From: Aequorivita soesokkakensis
GTDB taxonomy: Bacteria; Bacteroidota; Bacteroidia; Flavobacteriales; Flavobacteriaceae
DNA length: 64,000 nt
Reading direction: 5' to 3'
Assembly: GCF_001641085.1 (NCBI RefSeq)
Contig: NZ_LXIE01000023.1
Coordinates: 124,001-188,000, forward strand
A program made the position numbers and the translations under genes. This document shows positions 24,377-32,086 of this stretch, piece by piece; positions within the stretch are counted from its first letter, which is position 1; every line of letters starts with the position of its first letter. Below the pieces are notes generated by a model. That model was not told where the DNA came from. It made no database searches and saw only the letters and a list, made by a program, of their open reading frames with translations.

Positions 24377-26368
24377 TTAGCGTTTTATTATCTTTTTTAT
24401 AGTTTTTCCCGCTTCGGTTTCTATGGAGAAAAGATAAATCCCAGTTTTTAATGCGGAAATATTCACCTCTGCATGTTGGGCTTCAGTTTGAAAAACTTGG
24501 ATCTTTCTTCCTTGAAGATCATAGACCGTAATATTTTTAATAATTGAAATCGACTGAATTTCTACAAAAGTGTTTGCTGGATTTGGATAAATTGAAATTT
24601 GCGAGGCATCAAATTCTTCAACTCCCAAAACCCTAAATGAAGTTATTGCCTCGTTCGTTTCTACTGGGAAGTTATAGTCAAAATAGATATTGGCTTGGGC
24701 TCTCACATCATCAGCGGATGTTAAGTTGCTATTGGTTTTCATTTTAAGAAGAATATTTCCGTGATCTCCCGTCCCCAGATTTATGTTTTGGAAATGAAAC
24801 TCGGCTACATTGTTATTTATCACAATTTGTGCATCGTGTGATAACTTAAGAATTTGAAGACTGCTGGGCTCAAAGTCAGCTGGATTTATTTCCATCGTTA
24901 CAACAATATTCTCAGCTGGGGCATTTCCGGTATTTTCAAAATTTATAATATAATTAAGGTAATCTCCAATAAATGTTGTAGGTACTTCTTCTCCTTGTAA
25001 ACAAACAATATTATTTGGATCGTAGGAACCAACAACTTTTTGGTCTAAGGTAAAAAAGTTATCATTTGGCATTTCATCTCCTACAACTGGGTTAATTTCC
25101 GTAAAAAGAACCAAAACATCGTCTATGTTCACGGGAGGTGTATCCATTGGGCCATTTACATCAAGAACTATTTCAACAGTCACTGTTTGGTATGGTTGCA
25201 AATCTGTAAAATTAAAAGTCAGGGTCCCGGATCCTTGGGTATCTGGGGTTGTGCTTGAAGACACATAATCCATGCGATCTTCCGGATAGTTAAATTGAAC
25301 ATCACCCGAAAGGATTTGGTTTCCTTTATTTTTATATACTAGCCAATAGGTGGCTTCAAATCCAGGTCTTGCTGGAATTATTGGAGCAATCATTACTTCT
25401 AGGTCTTGATGTATTCCATTAGCTTCTGCACAGAAGTCTTGGGTTACAGTACTATTATCAATTACTGGAAATAATATATCTGCGGCGGGCGGGTCAACAT
25501 TAAAATAATCAGGATTCTCCATAGTTGGCAATAAAGTATAGGTGCCTGCCTGCCCAACAAATAAATCATAAACTCCTTGGGCATTACTGTAGATTATTGC
25601 ATTGGTAGGTGTGCCATTAAACTCTATATTAAAATTTGTATAGGGAATAGGGCTATCTCCTGAATCGCATCCATCTCCTTCATTGTCAAATTTCGTTACT
25701 CCAGTAATTGTATTTACATCACCTCCGGGGGCGATTGCGCAGAAAGAATTTACAGGATAATCAGTCCCTGCAAATTGCTGTATTTCTGAAATTTGAAATT
25801 CATCTGCACATACATACTGTAAATTTGGGTTATTGCTCGTTAACCAATTTTCCATCCAACTTCCTGAATCCATATTTGAGCTTTCATCACTGCCATTTTT
25901 GATAAAGACTGTTTCTAACAATAGGTTTCTACTAATGTATAAAGCTGTTAAGTTTACATTTGAGCTTAAGTCCAATGTAGTTATAGAGGATTCTGATATT
26001 GAAAGGCTTTCAAGTGCAATACAGGAAGACAAATCAATGGATGTCATTTGACTGGGCATAGGAGTTATGACATCCACTTGAATTAAGTTTATATTGCTCG
26101 TGAGATCCAAGGTCGTAATCATAATACTTAGGCATTCAAAAGATTCTAGGTTTATAAAAGCTTCAATTCCAGTTAGATCTGTAATATTAAAACTCCATAA
26201 AGAAATACTTGTTGTGGCCAATGCCTCACTTACCTGTATTTCCCCATCTATATTTGTATCAACTCCATCCGCTATCAATTCGGCTTTAAAAATGGGGTCT
26301 GGAATATTTACTATTTGCGCACTTGAAAAACTAGAAACAAATAAAAGGAGAAGTACTATTTTTTTCAT
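24377..26368 (-). CDS. T9SS-exported protein with leucine-rich and DUF11-like domains
   Basis: The 663-residue product starts with a signal peptide (MKKIVLLLLFVSSFSSAQ). Residues ~25-185 form irregular leucine-rich repeats (SIDLSSCIALESLSISESSI, TLDLSSNVNLTAL). Beta-sandwich modules follow, including the DUF11-like VGSYDPNNI...DYLNYIINFENTGNAPAEN region. The last ~75 residues are a T9SS type A sorting domain (ISIYPNPANTFVEIQ, VYDLQGRKI, GIYLFSIET, KKIIKR). It is expected on the surface or secreted, likely as an adhesin. The start at 26368 is chosen over upstream ATGs that precede the signal. Confidence 0.88.
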   Translation of the reverse strand: MKKIVLLLLFVSSFSSAQIVNIPDPIFKAELIADGVDTNIDGEIQVSEALATTSISLWSFNITDLTGIEAFINLESFECLSIMITTLDLTSNINLIQVDVITPMPSQMTSIDLSSCIALESLSISESSITTLDLSSNVNLTALYISRNLLLETVFIKNGSDESSNMDSGSWMENWLTSNNPNLQYVCADEFQISEIQQFAGTDYPVNSFCAIAPGGDVNTITGVTKFDNEGDGCDSGDSPIPYTNFNIEFNGTPTNAIIYSNAQGVYDLFVGQAGTYTLLPTMENPDYFNVDPPAADILFPVIDNSTVTQDFCAEANGIHQDLEVMIAPIIPARPGFEATYWLVYKNKGNQILSGDVQFNYPEDRMDYVSSSTTPDTQGSGTLTFNFTDLQPYQTVTVEIVLDVNGPMDTPPVNIDDVLVLFTEINPVVGDEMPNDNFFTLDQKVVGSYDPNNIVCLQGEEVPTTFIGDYLNYIINFENTGNAPAENIVVTMEINPADFEPSSLQILKLSHDAQIVINNNVAEFHFQNINLGTGDHGNILLKMKTNSNLTSADDVRAQANIYFDYNFPVETNEAITSFRVLGVEEFDASQISIYPNPANTFVEIQSISIIKNITVYDLQGRKIQVFQTEAQHAEVNISALKTGIYLFSIETEAGKTIKKIIKR

Positions 26369-26423
26369 AAAGGTTAATTTCAAGTAATGTACATATTTAT
26401 TTTTAGTGTTTTCTAAATAATCA

Positions 26424-27293
26424 TTATTCATCAAACTCTACCTCAAGGATATTCGCTGTACCATTTTTTCCTTCATTGGAAATATAAAGCGTTCCTTCAG
26501 GAGAAAATGTAATTCCTTCAGGTTGGGGGAAAGCATCACTGTGGAAATTATGAATAATTTTCGGCTTGCTCAAGGAATCCATAATCAAAACCTGGGGAAC
26601 ATTGCTCTGTAAAACATAAATGTCTCCATTGACTGGGTTTATATCTATGTCTGATGGTGAAAAAGACGGAGTTTTATCTGCATCGTCATCAACATCCCTA
26701 ACTTTAAAAATAGGGTCAGTAAGTGAAATTTTTGAAACAGGATTTTTTGAAACTGTTTTCGTAACAAGATCAAAGGCGTAAATACCTTTGTAATCATTGC
26801 CTTGTGGGTCCTTATTCTTCGAAGTCAACAAAAGCCTTTTGTTTTTAAGGTCTAGGCCCAAAGACTCCATATTATTTTTCCCTGTAAAAAAAGTCTTGAA
26901 ACTTTTAACAGTGAAATTGGAACTCATAAAATTTTCGACTTCAAATATTTCACCATTGCTTTCCAATACATAAGCAGTACTATCCACAACAACAAGGCCT
27001 TCATAATCGCCAGCTTTCGAAAAATTTGTTTGGTGTTCAACCAGAGAGGTGGAAAGGTTGTATATATAAATTATACCATCTTCATCCTGCACACAGGCTA
27101 TTTTGTTTTCTGAAATCCAGCTTATGCCGGAAATTTCATTGAGCTCCACAGGCATGTCCCATTTGCGGATTATCTTGTATGTCTGTTCTTCCAAACGTGG
27201 ATTCAACGCGGGATTTTCAAAAGCATACCACAAAATACCCACAAAGGCCAATACACTAAATATTATCCAAAAAGCTATTTTGTTTTCGTTCAT
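26424..27293 (-). CDS. SdiA-regulated domain protein (beta-propeller)
   Basis: The 289-residue product has an N-terminal membrane anchor (AFWIIFSVLAFVGILWYAF) and a propeller-like domain with the family phrases ELNEISGISWISENKI, GDYEGLVVVDSTAYVL and FPQPEGITFSPEGTLYISNE. SdiA-regulated proteins are extracytoplasmic and may bind ions or ligands; the function is not established. I chose ATG at 27293; an in-frame TTG at 27302 is unlikely. It lies 55 bp upstream of the T9SS protein gene on the same strand and may be cotranscribed. Confidence 0.85.
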   Translation of the reverse strand: MNENKIAFWIIFSVLAFVGILWYAFENPALNPRLEEQTYKIIRKWDMPVELNEISGISWISENKIACVQDEDGIIYIYNLSTSLVEHQTNFSKAGDYEGLVVVDSTAYVLESNGEIFEVENFMSSNFTVKSFKTFFTGKNNMESLGLDLKNKRLLLTSKNKDPQGNDYKGIYAFDLVTKTVSKNPVSKISLTDPIFKVRDVDDDADKTPSFSPSDIDINPVNGDIYVLQSNVPQVLIMDSLSKPKIIHNFHSDAFPQPEGITFSPEGTLYISNEGKNGTANILEVEFDE

Positions 27294-27416
27294 AAAAGAC
27301 AATACTATTAAGGTTTAATTATTTTCAGCTTCCTGAAATTAAATAACTGATAATTTATGGAAAAAATAATTTGTTCTCCTTAAAATTAGTATAAAATAAG
27401 TAAAATCACATTTTTC

Positions 27417-27538
27417 GTAGCCTCACCAAAAATCCCTTCGGCTTCGCTCAGGGTAAACTTCTCATCTTGCTTCGTAGCCTCACCAACCCCGAGGCGTCGG
27501 GGGAATTTGGATATAAAACTTTTTGGTAGCCTCACCAA
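27417..27538. repeat. Three copies of the tRNA-Arg 3' end with REP-like hairpins between
   Basis: GTAGCCTCACCAA occurs at 27417-27429, 27474-27486 and 27526-27538. The last copy is the acceptor/T-stem end of the tRNA-Arg gene. The two spacers (44 and 39 bp) each hold a palindrome: CCCT-tcggcttcgctc-AGGG and CCCCGA-ggcg-TCGGGG (27487-27502). Copies 1 and 2 share 16 bases (TTCGTAGCCTCACCAA). Confidence 0.8.
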
Positions 27539-27598
27539 GAATCGAACTTGGATCTAAAGTTTAGGAAACTTCTATTCTATCCATTGAACTATGAGGCC
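27527..27598 (-). tRNA. tRNA-Arg (CCT)
   Basis: The acceptor is GGCCTCA/TGAGGCT (first pair G-U), the D arm GTTC/GAAT, the anticodon arm GAAGT-TTCCTAA-ACTTT (anticodon CCT) and the T arm CCAAG-TTCGATT-CTTGG, with discriminator A. The next three bases are CCA, so the 3' end may be encoded, unlike the other intact tRNAs here. Confidence 0.92.
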
Positions 27599-27658
27599 TT
27601 TATTATGGAAGGCAAATTTAGCTATTTTTAAACGATTGTTAAACGTGCCACAATTCTC

Positions 27659-28648
27659 TTATTTCTTTTTTAGACGATTGCGAAGCAAGCACAAAACCCC
27701 AATTTCTTCTTTGGAAAGATTTTCTGCTTTTTTGAGCAGCTTGTTAATTTCCTTTTCAAAATATTTTAAAGTACGTCCTTGGGTATAATCTTCTATAACC
27801 CTTGGATCAATATAGGAGCTCCGCGCAACCGAAGGGGTGTTGCCCAATCTTTCCGAAACTCGGTTTACGGCTTCTTTTATGTTTTGGTCCAAAAGCTTTT
27901 GATCCTTTTTGTCTACCACTCCCAGTTCGTCCAAAGCTATTGCGGCAATCATGGTTCCCGCCCAAGTTCTAAAATCTTTTGCAGAAAACTCTTCGCCCAT
28001 TATTTCGTGGATATATGCGTTTAAATCGTCGCTTTTCACATCAACAATTTTATCGTTTTCATCAAGATATTTAAAGATTTCATAGCCGGGCATATCGTCA
28101 ATTTCCTGTACAATTTTCGCTAATTTTTTATCGACTATATGTTTTTCCTGATCCTGCCCAGATTTTCCATTATATGTAAAGATTATTTCGTCCCCATCAA
28201 TGGTGAGGTGTTTGCTTCTTAAAGTAGTTAGGCCATAAGTTGCATTTTCTTTGGAATATGTTTCGCTTCCGGGCCTGAAGAAAGCAGATTCCAATAATCG
28301 CAGCATTACGGCCATAACTTTTTCACGATTCAATTTCTGCTTGCGCATATGTTGGCCAGTCACTCGGCGCATATGCTCCAATTGATCAGCAAAATCAATA
28401 ATTCTGTCAAACTTTTTGGAATTTTGACGGGCTGTATATTTAGGGTGATAAAGATATTGTTTGCGATCCTTGTCATCCCGACCGGTAACCAAAAGATCTG
28501 CTTTTCGGTTTTCACTTATTTCAACGTTTGTCCAAGCCGGTGGAATTACGAGTGATTTAATCCAGTCGCGTGTTTCTTTCTCTTTTATCGTTTTTCCATT
28601 TTCATCTTTATAGGTAAACCCTTTTCCGTGTAGTTTTCTGTAATACAT
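27659..28648 (-). CDS. DNA topoisomerase IB (poxvirus-like)
   Basis: The 329-residue enzyme relaxes supercoils through a 3'-phosphotyrosyl intermediate. Motifs seen: IPPAWTNVEIS near the N-terminus, GRDDKDRKQYLYHPKY, catalytic Arg in FFRPGSETY, Lys in YNGKSGQDQEKHI, the FRTWAGTMIA segment (second Arg), and the nucleophile Tyr in RSSYIDPRVIEDY. All catalytic residues are present. The gene is of uneven distribution among bacteria and lies 60 bp upstream of the tRNA-Arg tail array, so horizontal entry is possible. Confidence 0.92.
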   Translation of the reverse strand: MYYRKLHGKGFTYKDENGKTIKEKETRDWIKSLVIPPAWTNVEISENRKADLLVTGRDDKDRKQYLYHPKYTARQNSKKFDRIIDFADQLEHMRRVTGQHMRKQKLNREKVMAVMLRLLESAFFRPGSETYSKENATYGLTTLRSKHLTIDGDEIIFTYNGKSGQDQEKHIVDKKLAKIVQEIDDMPGYEIFKYLDENDKIVDVKSDDLNAYIHEIMGEEFSAKDFRTWAGTMIAAIALDELGVVDKKDQKLLDQNIKEAVNRVSERLGNTPSVARSSYIDPRVIEDYTQGRTLKYFEKEINKLLKKAENLSKEEIGVLCLLRNRLKKK

Positions 28649-28779
28649 AGCATTTTTATCTTAAATGTAAAACAAAATTGTATTTTCAAGTAAAAATTAT
28701 ATTCTTCTTAAGATATTTAATAAAGGGAATTCTAAAGGTTGAAGCGGACTAAATCCCTTATCTGGTGGGCAGTAAAAAC

Positions 28780-28810
28780 AAAAAAGCCCAACTGTAAAGT
28801 TGGGCTTTTT
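28780..28810 (-). terminator. Terminator of tRNA-Asn
   Basis: AAAAAGCCCAACTTTACAGTTGGGCTTTTTT on the minus strand gives a stem of more than 10 bp and a T run, starting directly after the tRNA 3' end. Confidence 0.85.
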
Positions 28811-28811
28811 G

Positions 28812-28885
28812 CTCCTCCTCTTGGGCTCGAACCAAGGACCCTCTGATTAACAGTCAGATGCTCTAACCAACTGAGCTAAGGAGGA
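28812..28885 (-). tRNA. tRNA-Asn (GTT)
   Basis: The cloverleaf is complete: acceptor TCCTCCT/AGGAGGA, D arm GCTC/GAGC, anticodon arm TCTGA-CTGTTAA-TCAGA (anticodon GTT), T arm CTTGG-TTCGAGC-CCAAG, discriminator G. CCA is not encoded. Confidence 0.96.
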
Positions 28886-28995
28886 ATTTTGCATTAGCGG
28901 TTGCAAATATACCTATTTTTTAATTCCATCAAAATAAAACTTTATGAATTTTCTGTTTTTTAATATTTCAAAAAGCATTGAAAATTTTAAAATAA

Positions 28996-29730
28996 TTATA
29001 AGTCTTTAAGCTGCTTCAGAAGGGAAGTATTTGCTGGTGAGCTACTGTTTGAAAGTGTTTCTATGGCTTCTTCTATTTTGTGTTCTTTTAAAAGTGACAA
29101 GGCTAAATAATATTTTGCGTCTTCATAAAATGCACTTTCCGTTTTTTCATTAGCCATTTTTAAATATTTTTCTGCTTGGCGGGCATTGCCATTTGCTAAA
29201 TTTGCTACTCCCAGAAAATAAACCAAGGTATCATTTTCAGGATTGGCGCCATAAATGGGTTCCCAACGGGATATGGCTTCCGCATATTCCTTTCGTTTGT
29301 AATTTACCATTCCATAGTAAAATTCATATTCTGAGGAAGTTCCCATAGAGGTTGGTAGGCCTGGGTCTGGTTTAAAATTTGCCGCAAAAACCTTTTGGGG
29401 AGAATTTCCATTGTTGAAAATAGCCCATGACGCAATTCCAATAAGTACTATAAAAGATGCAGCAAGGGCCAACCAACCTGGACTTAGCCATTTTTTTTCT
29501 GGCTCATCCTTTATTTCTGAATGGTATTCATCCAAAGAACTTTTCAAATTGTATTCTTCAACACTTTTAAAAAGAAGACGTTGTTCCTCAACCATCGCGC
29601 GAAATTTCGGAAATATGCTTAAGCGCTCATTAAAATCAGTCAAGGCAGTTGCATCAAGTTTGCCTAATAGATAGGCATCTATCAACTCTTGGGTTTCTTG
29701 ATTGTTTTCTATTTCTTTATTTGGGTCCAT
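28996..29730 (-). CDS. Membrane TPR protein, probable anti-sigma partner
   Basis: The 244-residue product has a cytoplasmic helical N-terminus (ELIDAYLLGKLDATALTDFN), resembling the Bacteroidetes anti-sigma start. One transmembrane helix follows at ~88-108 (LALAASFIVLIGIASWAIF), then a periplasmic part with TPR-like helices (YAEAISRWEPIYGANPE, AEKYLKMANEKTESAFYEDA). It overlaps the upstream ECF sigma gene by 14 bp on the same strand, which strongly suggests it controls that sigma factor. No zinc-binding HxxxCxxC motif is seen, so the binding mode differs from ZAS anti-sigmas. Confidence 0.75.
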   Translation of the reverse strand: MDPNKEIENNQETQELIDAYLLGKLDATALTDFNERLSIFPKFRAMVEEQRLLFKSVEEYNLKSSLDEYHSEIKDEPEKKWLSPGWLALAASFIVLIGIASWAIFNNGNSPQKVFAANFKPDPGLPTSMGTSSEYEFYYGMVNYKRKEYAEAISRWEPIYGANPENDTLVYFLGVANLANGNARQAEKYLKMANEKTESAFYEDAKYYLALSLLKEHKIEEAIETLSNSSSPANTSLLKQLKDL

Positions 29731-30304
29731 TGGGGATAATTTGGGTCATTTTTTTTAACTGTTCTTGGCATCTGTATTTTGCATTGCGGGCAGAGGCCTC
29801 GTCCATGGCCATTATTTCGGCTATTTCTTTAAAAGATTTTTGTTCAAAATAGAAAAGTTTCATCAGCAACTGGCAGCGTTCGCCCAGATTGTCTATGGAA
29901 TTCATTATGATTTTAATTTTTCTATTTTGCATTTCATTTTCCTCTATTTCTGGCTCGTCATATTCAAGTTCACGGTTTATAAACGTGGTATTTTTATATC
30001 TTGCCGAGCGCACGTGGTCCAACCATTTATATTTCGCAATCTGAAAAAGATAACCATTGATGGCGGTTTCACTTTCAGCAGAAAATTTGTCGTCTTTTAT
30101 ATTTCGCCACATTGCAACAAACGCTTCTTGATAAACATCTTTTGCCTGTTGCTCATCGCCACTGTTTTTATAGACGTAGCGTTTCACTTTTGCGAAATTT
30201 GTTTTATACAACTGTTTTAAGGTAGCCGCATCATTTTTTTTGATGAGCGCTACCGTTTCCTTAAATGGCAAATCCTTGATTTTTTCGTTGCTTATTTTCC
30301 GCAT
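29717..30304 (-). CDS. ECF-type RNA polymerase sigma factor
   Basis: The 195-residue product has a sigma region 2 (~45-110, DVYQEAFVAMWRNIKDDKF, then LFQIAKYKWLDHVRSAR) and a region 4 helix-turn-helix (~135-185, LMKLFYFEQKSFKEIAEIMA, then SARNAKYRCQEQL). Region 3 is absent, as in ECF sigmas. It probably directs transcription of its own small regulon and is held by the overlapping downstream membrane TPR protein. A TATCTTTC word about 33 bp before the ATG is a near match to the housekeeping -7 box. Confidence 0.92.
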   Translation of the reverse strand: MRKISNEKIKDLPFKETVALIKKNDAATLKQLYKTNFAKVKRYVYKNSGDEQQAKDVYQEAFVAMWRNIKDDKFSAESETAINGYLFQIAKYKWLDHVRSARYKNTTFINRELEYDEPEIEENEMQNRKIKIIMNSIDNLGERCQLLMKLFYFEQKSFKEIAEIMAMDEASARNAKYRCQEQLKKMTQIIPNGPK

Positions 30305-30497
30305 TATGGTTGAAACAATACAGAAAGATACAATATATACGCAATCGTTTAAAAAAAATTGCGCAACTTAAGGTGTATGGATATTTTTTTTCGTTGAAAT
30401 GAAGCAATTGTTCTATTTCACTTCAAAATATAAATATTCCATTTTGCTATTTTAAACACATCGGGGAAGTAATTGAAATGTCATCACAATATTTCAA
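30305..30497. other. Intergenic region upstream of the ECF sigma gene
   Basis: This holds the sigma gene's promoter. No further structure is evident apart from AT-rich sequence. Confidence 0.4.
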
Positions 30498-30533
30498 AAA
30501 AAAATACTTCGGATTTTGCCCGAAGTATTTTTA
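30498..30533 (-). terminator. Terminator of rseP
   Basis: AAATACTTCGG and CCGAAGTATTT form an 11-bp stem. The minus-strand tail is a run of nine T. Confidence 0.85.
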
Positions 30534-30555
30534 AAAAAGCTATTCTATGTTGCTT

Positions 30556-31887
30556 TTATTCAAATAACCAACGATAAATATCATTCCCGTTGGCGAAAAG
30601 CAATAATGCTATTAAAATGAAGAAACCGACCATTTGGGCATATTCCATAAATTTGTCATTCGGTTTTCTGCCTGTCACAATCTCATAAAGTAGAAACATT
30701 ACGTGCCCGCCGTCCAAAGCTGGAATGGGCAGAATGTTCATAAATGCAAGAATAATCGAAATTAAAGCCGTTGTTGCCCAGAAACTCTGCCAATCCCAAG
30801 AATCTGGAAACAGATTGCCAATGGCGCCAAAACCACCTACTTGTGTTGCTCCTTTTTTGGTGAAAACATATTTGAATTGTTTTACGTAATCTTTCAACGT
30901 ATTGTAACCAAAGCTAAACCCGCCGATGATGCTTTCGCCTAAAGAATATTTAATTTCTGTTTTGTCCAGTTGTGAAATTATGTCTTTTCCAAAAGTGTTT
31001 ACCCCTATTTTTCCTTCTTTGTTTGAAGTAACTTTTAAGGTATCTTGTTGGTTTCCTCGCGCTACAACAATCGTGTTTTCAGTATTTGCCTCTTTCTTTA
31101 CCAGATTTTGAAATTCATCGTAATACTGTACAGCTTGGCCATTAACGGCAATAATTTTATCGCCTTTTTGAAAGCCGGCCGCAATTGCGGGATAATCTGT
31201 AAGCAGGGTATCGATAGTGGCTGATTGTCTTGGAACGAAGGGAAAATGTGTATCATTCTTAAACATTTGGGTGCCAGCATCTTCTGGAACGTTGATGGTT
31301 TCAACGGTGCCGTCATTATGCTTTACTTCAACTTTTGAAACATCGCGCAGAAAAATATATCTGTTGATGTCCATCACATCGTCCAAGGGCTCACCGTTAA
31401 CGTTTAGAATATGGTCACCATCGCGGAAACCGTATTCCTTAAATTGTTCCGTAACCGAAAAACCTTGTGGAATGTCTGCATTGGTTGTAACGTTTCTTCC
31501 GTAGAAATATAGAATTCCCATATAAATTACAAAGCCAACAATAATGTTTACCGTAACCCCACCAAGCATAATAATAAGTCGTTGCCAAGCTGGTTTGCTT
31601 CGGAATTCCCACGGTTGCGGTGGACCAGCCATTTGTTCCTTATCCATGCTTTCGTCAATCATTCCCGAAATTTTTACGTAACCTCCCAAAGGAAGCCAGC
31701 CGATTCCATAAACGGTTTCGCCAATTTTCTTTTTGAAAAGGGAAAATTTCACATCAAAGAAAAGGTAGAATTTTTCAACCCTGGTTTTGAAAAGTTTTGC
31801 AGGAATAAAATGCCCCAGTTCATGGAGCACGATCAATATGGATAAGCTTAAAAGAAGTTGAATGGCTTTTACAAAAAATGGACTCAT
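30556..31887 (-). CDS. rseP: Site-2 protease RseP (M50)
   Basis: The 443-residue intramembrane zinc protease has HELGH at 22-26 in the first helix, a further transmembrane helix (NIIVGFVIYMGILYFYG), two PDZ domains (~120-200 around GFRDGDHILNVNGEPLDDV and ~205-290 around GFQKGDKIIAVNGQAVQYY), and the third metal ligand in NILPIPALDGGHVMFL. It cuts membrane-embedded substrates such as anti-sigma factors. An ECF sigma/anti-sigma pair lies immediately downstream, but there is no direct evidence that this pair is its substrate. Confidence 0.94.
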   Translation of the reverse strand: MSPFFVKAIQLLLSLSILIVLHELGHFIPAKLFKTRVEKFYLFFDVKFSLFKKKIGETVYGIGWLPLGGYVKISGMIDESMDKEQMAGPPQPWEFRSKPAWQRLIIMLGGVTVNIIVGFVIYMGILYFYGRNVTTNADIPQGFSVTEQFKEYGFRDGDHILNVNGEPLDDVMDINRYIFLRDVSKVEVKHNDGTVETINVPEDAGTQMFKNDTHFPFVPRQSATIDTLLTDYPAIAAGFQKGDKIIAVNGQAVQYYDEFQNLVKKEANTENTIVVARGNQQDTLKVTSNKEGKIGVNTFGKDIISQLDKTEIKYSLGESIIGGFSFGYNTLKDYVKQFKYVFTKKGATQVGGFGAIGNLFPDSWDWQSFWATTALISIILAFMNILPIPALDGGHVMFLLYEIVTGRKPNDKFMEYAQMVGFFILIALLLFANGNDIYRWLFE

Positions 31888-32017
31888 AGTGTCTTTTATA
31901 TTTTTTTAGTCTCAATTAAAAATTGTTTGTTACCAAAATCGAGCCTAAAATGAAATGGTTTGCCAATGTGGCGGTTTCAGAAAAAAATCGCACAAAAGTA
32001 ATCTTTTAGAACGTGCA

Positions 32018-32050
32018 AAAAAAATAAGCGGGTTTGTTCCCGCTTATTTG
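32018..32050 (-). terminator. Terminator of the M1 aminopeptidase gene
   Basis: AATAAGCGGG-aacaaa-CCCGCTTATT on the minus strand is followed by eight T. Confidence 0.85.
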
Positions 32051-32086
32051 TGATTTATTTTTGTTTTTAAGAATAGCTAAAAAAGA

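Noticed and set aside
26368-26434. Upstream start for the T9SS leucine-rich protein
   Set aside because: It would place 22 hydrophilic residues before the signal peptide and overlap the neighbouring gene's end.
27417-27538. CRISPR-like short repeats
   Set aside because: There are only three copies; the repeat is the end of a tRNA and the spacers contain palindromes. No cas genes are present.
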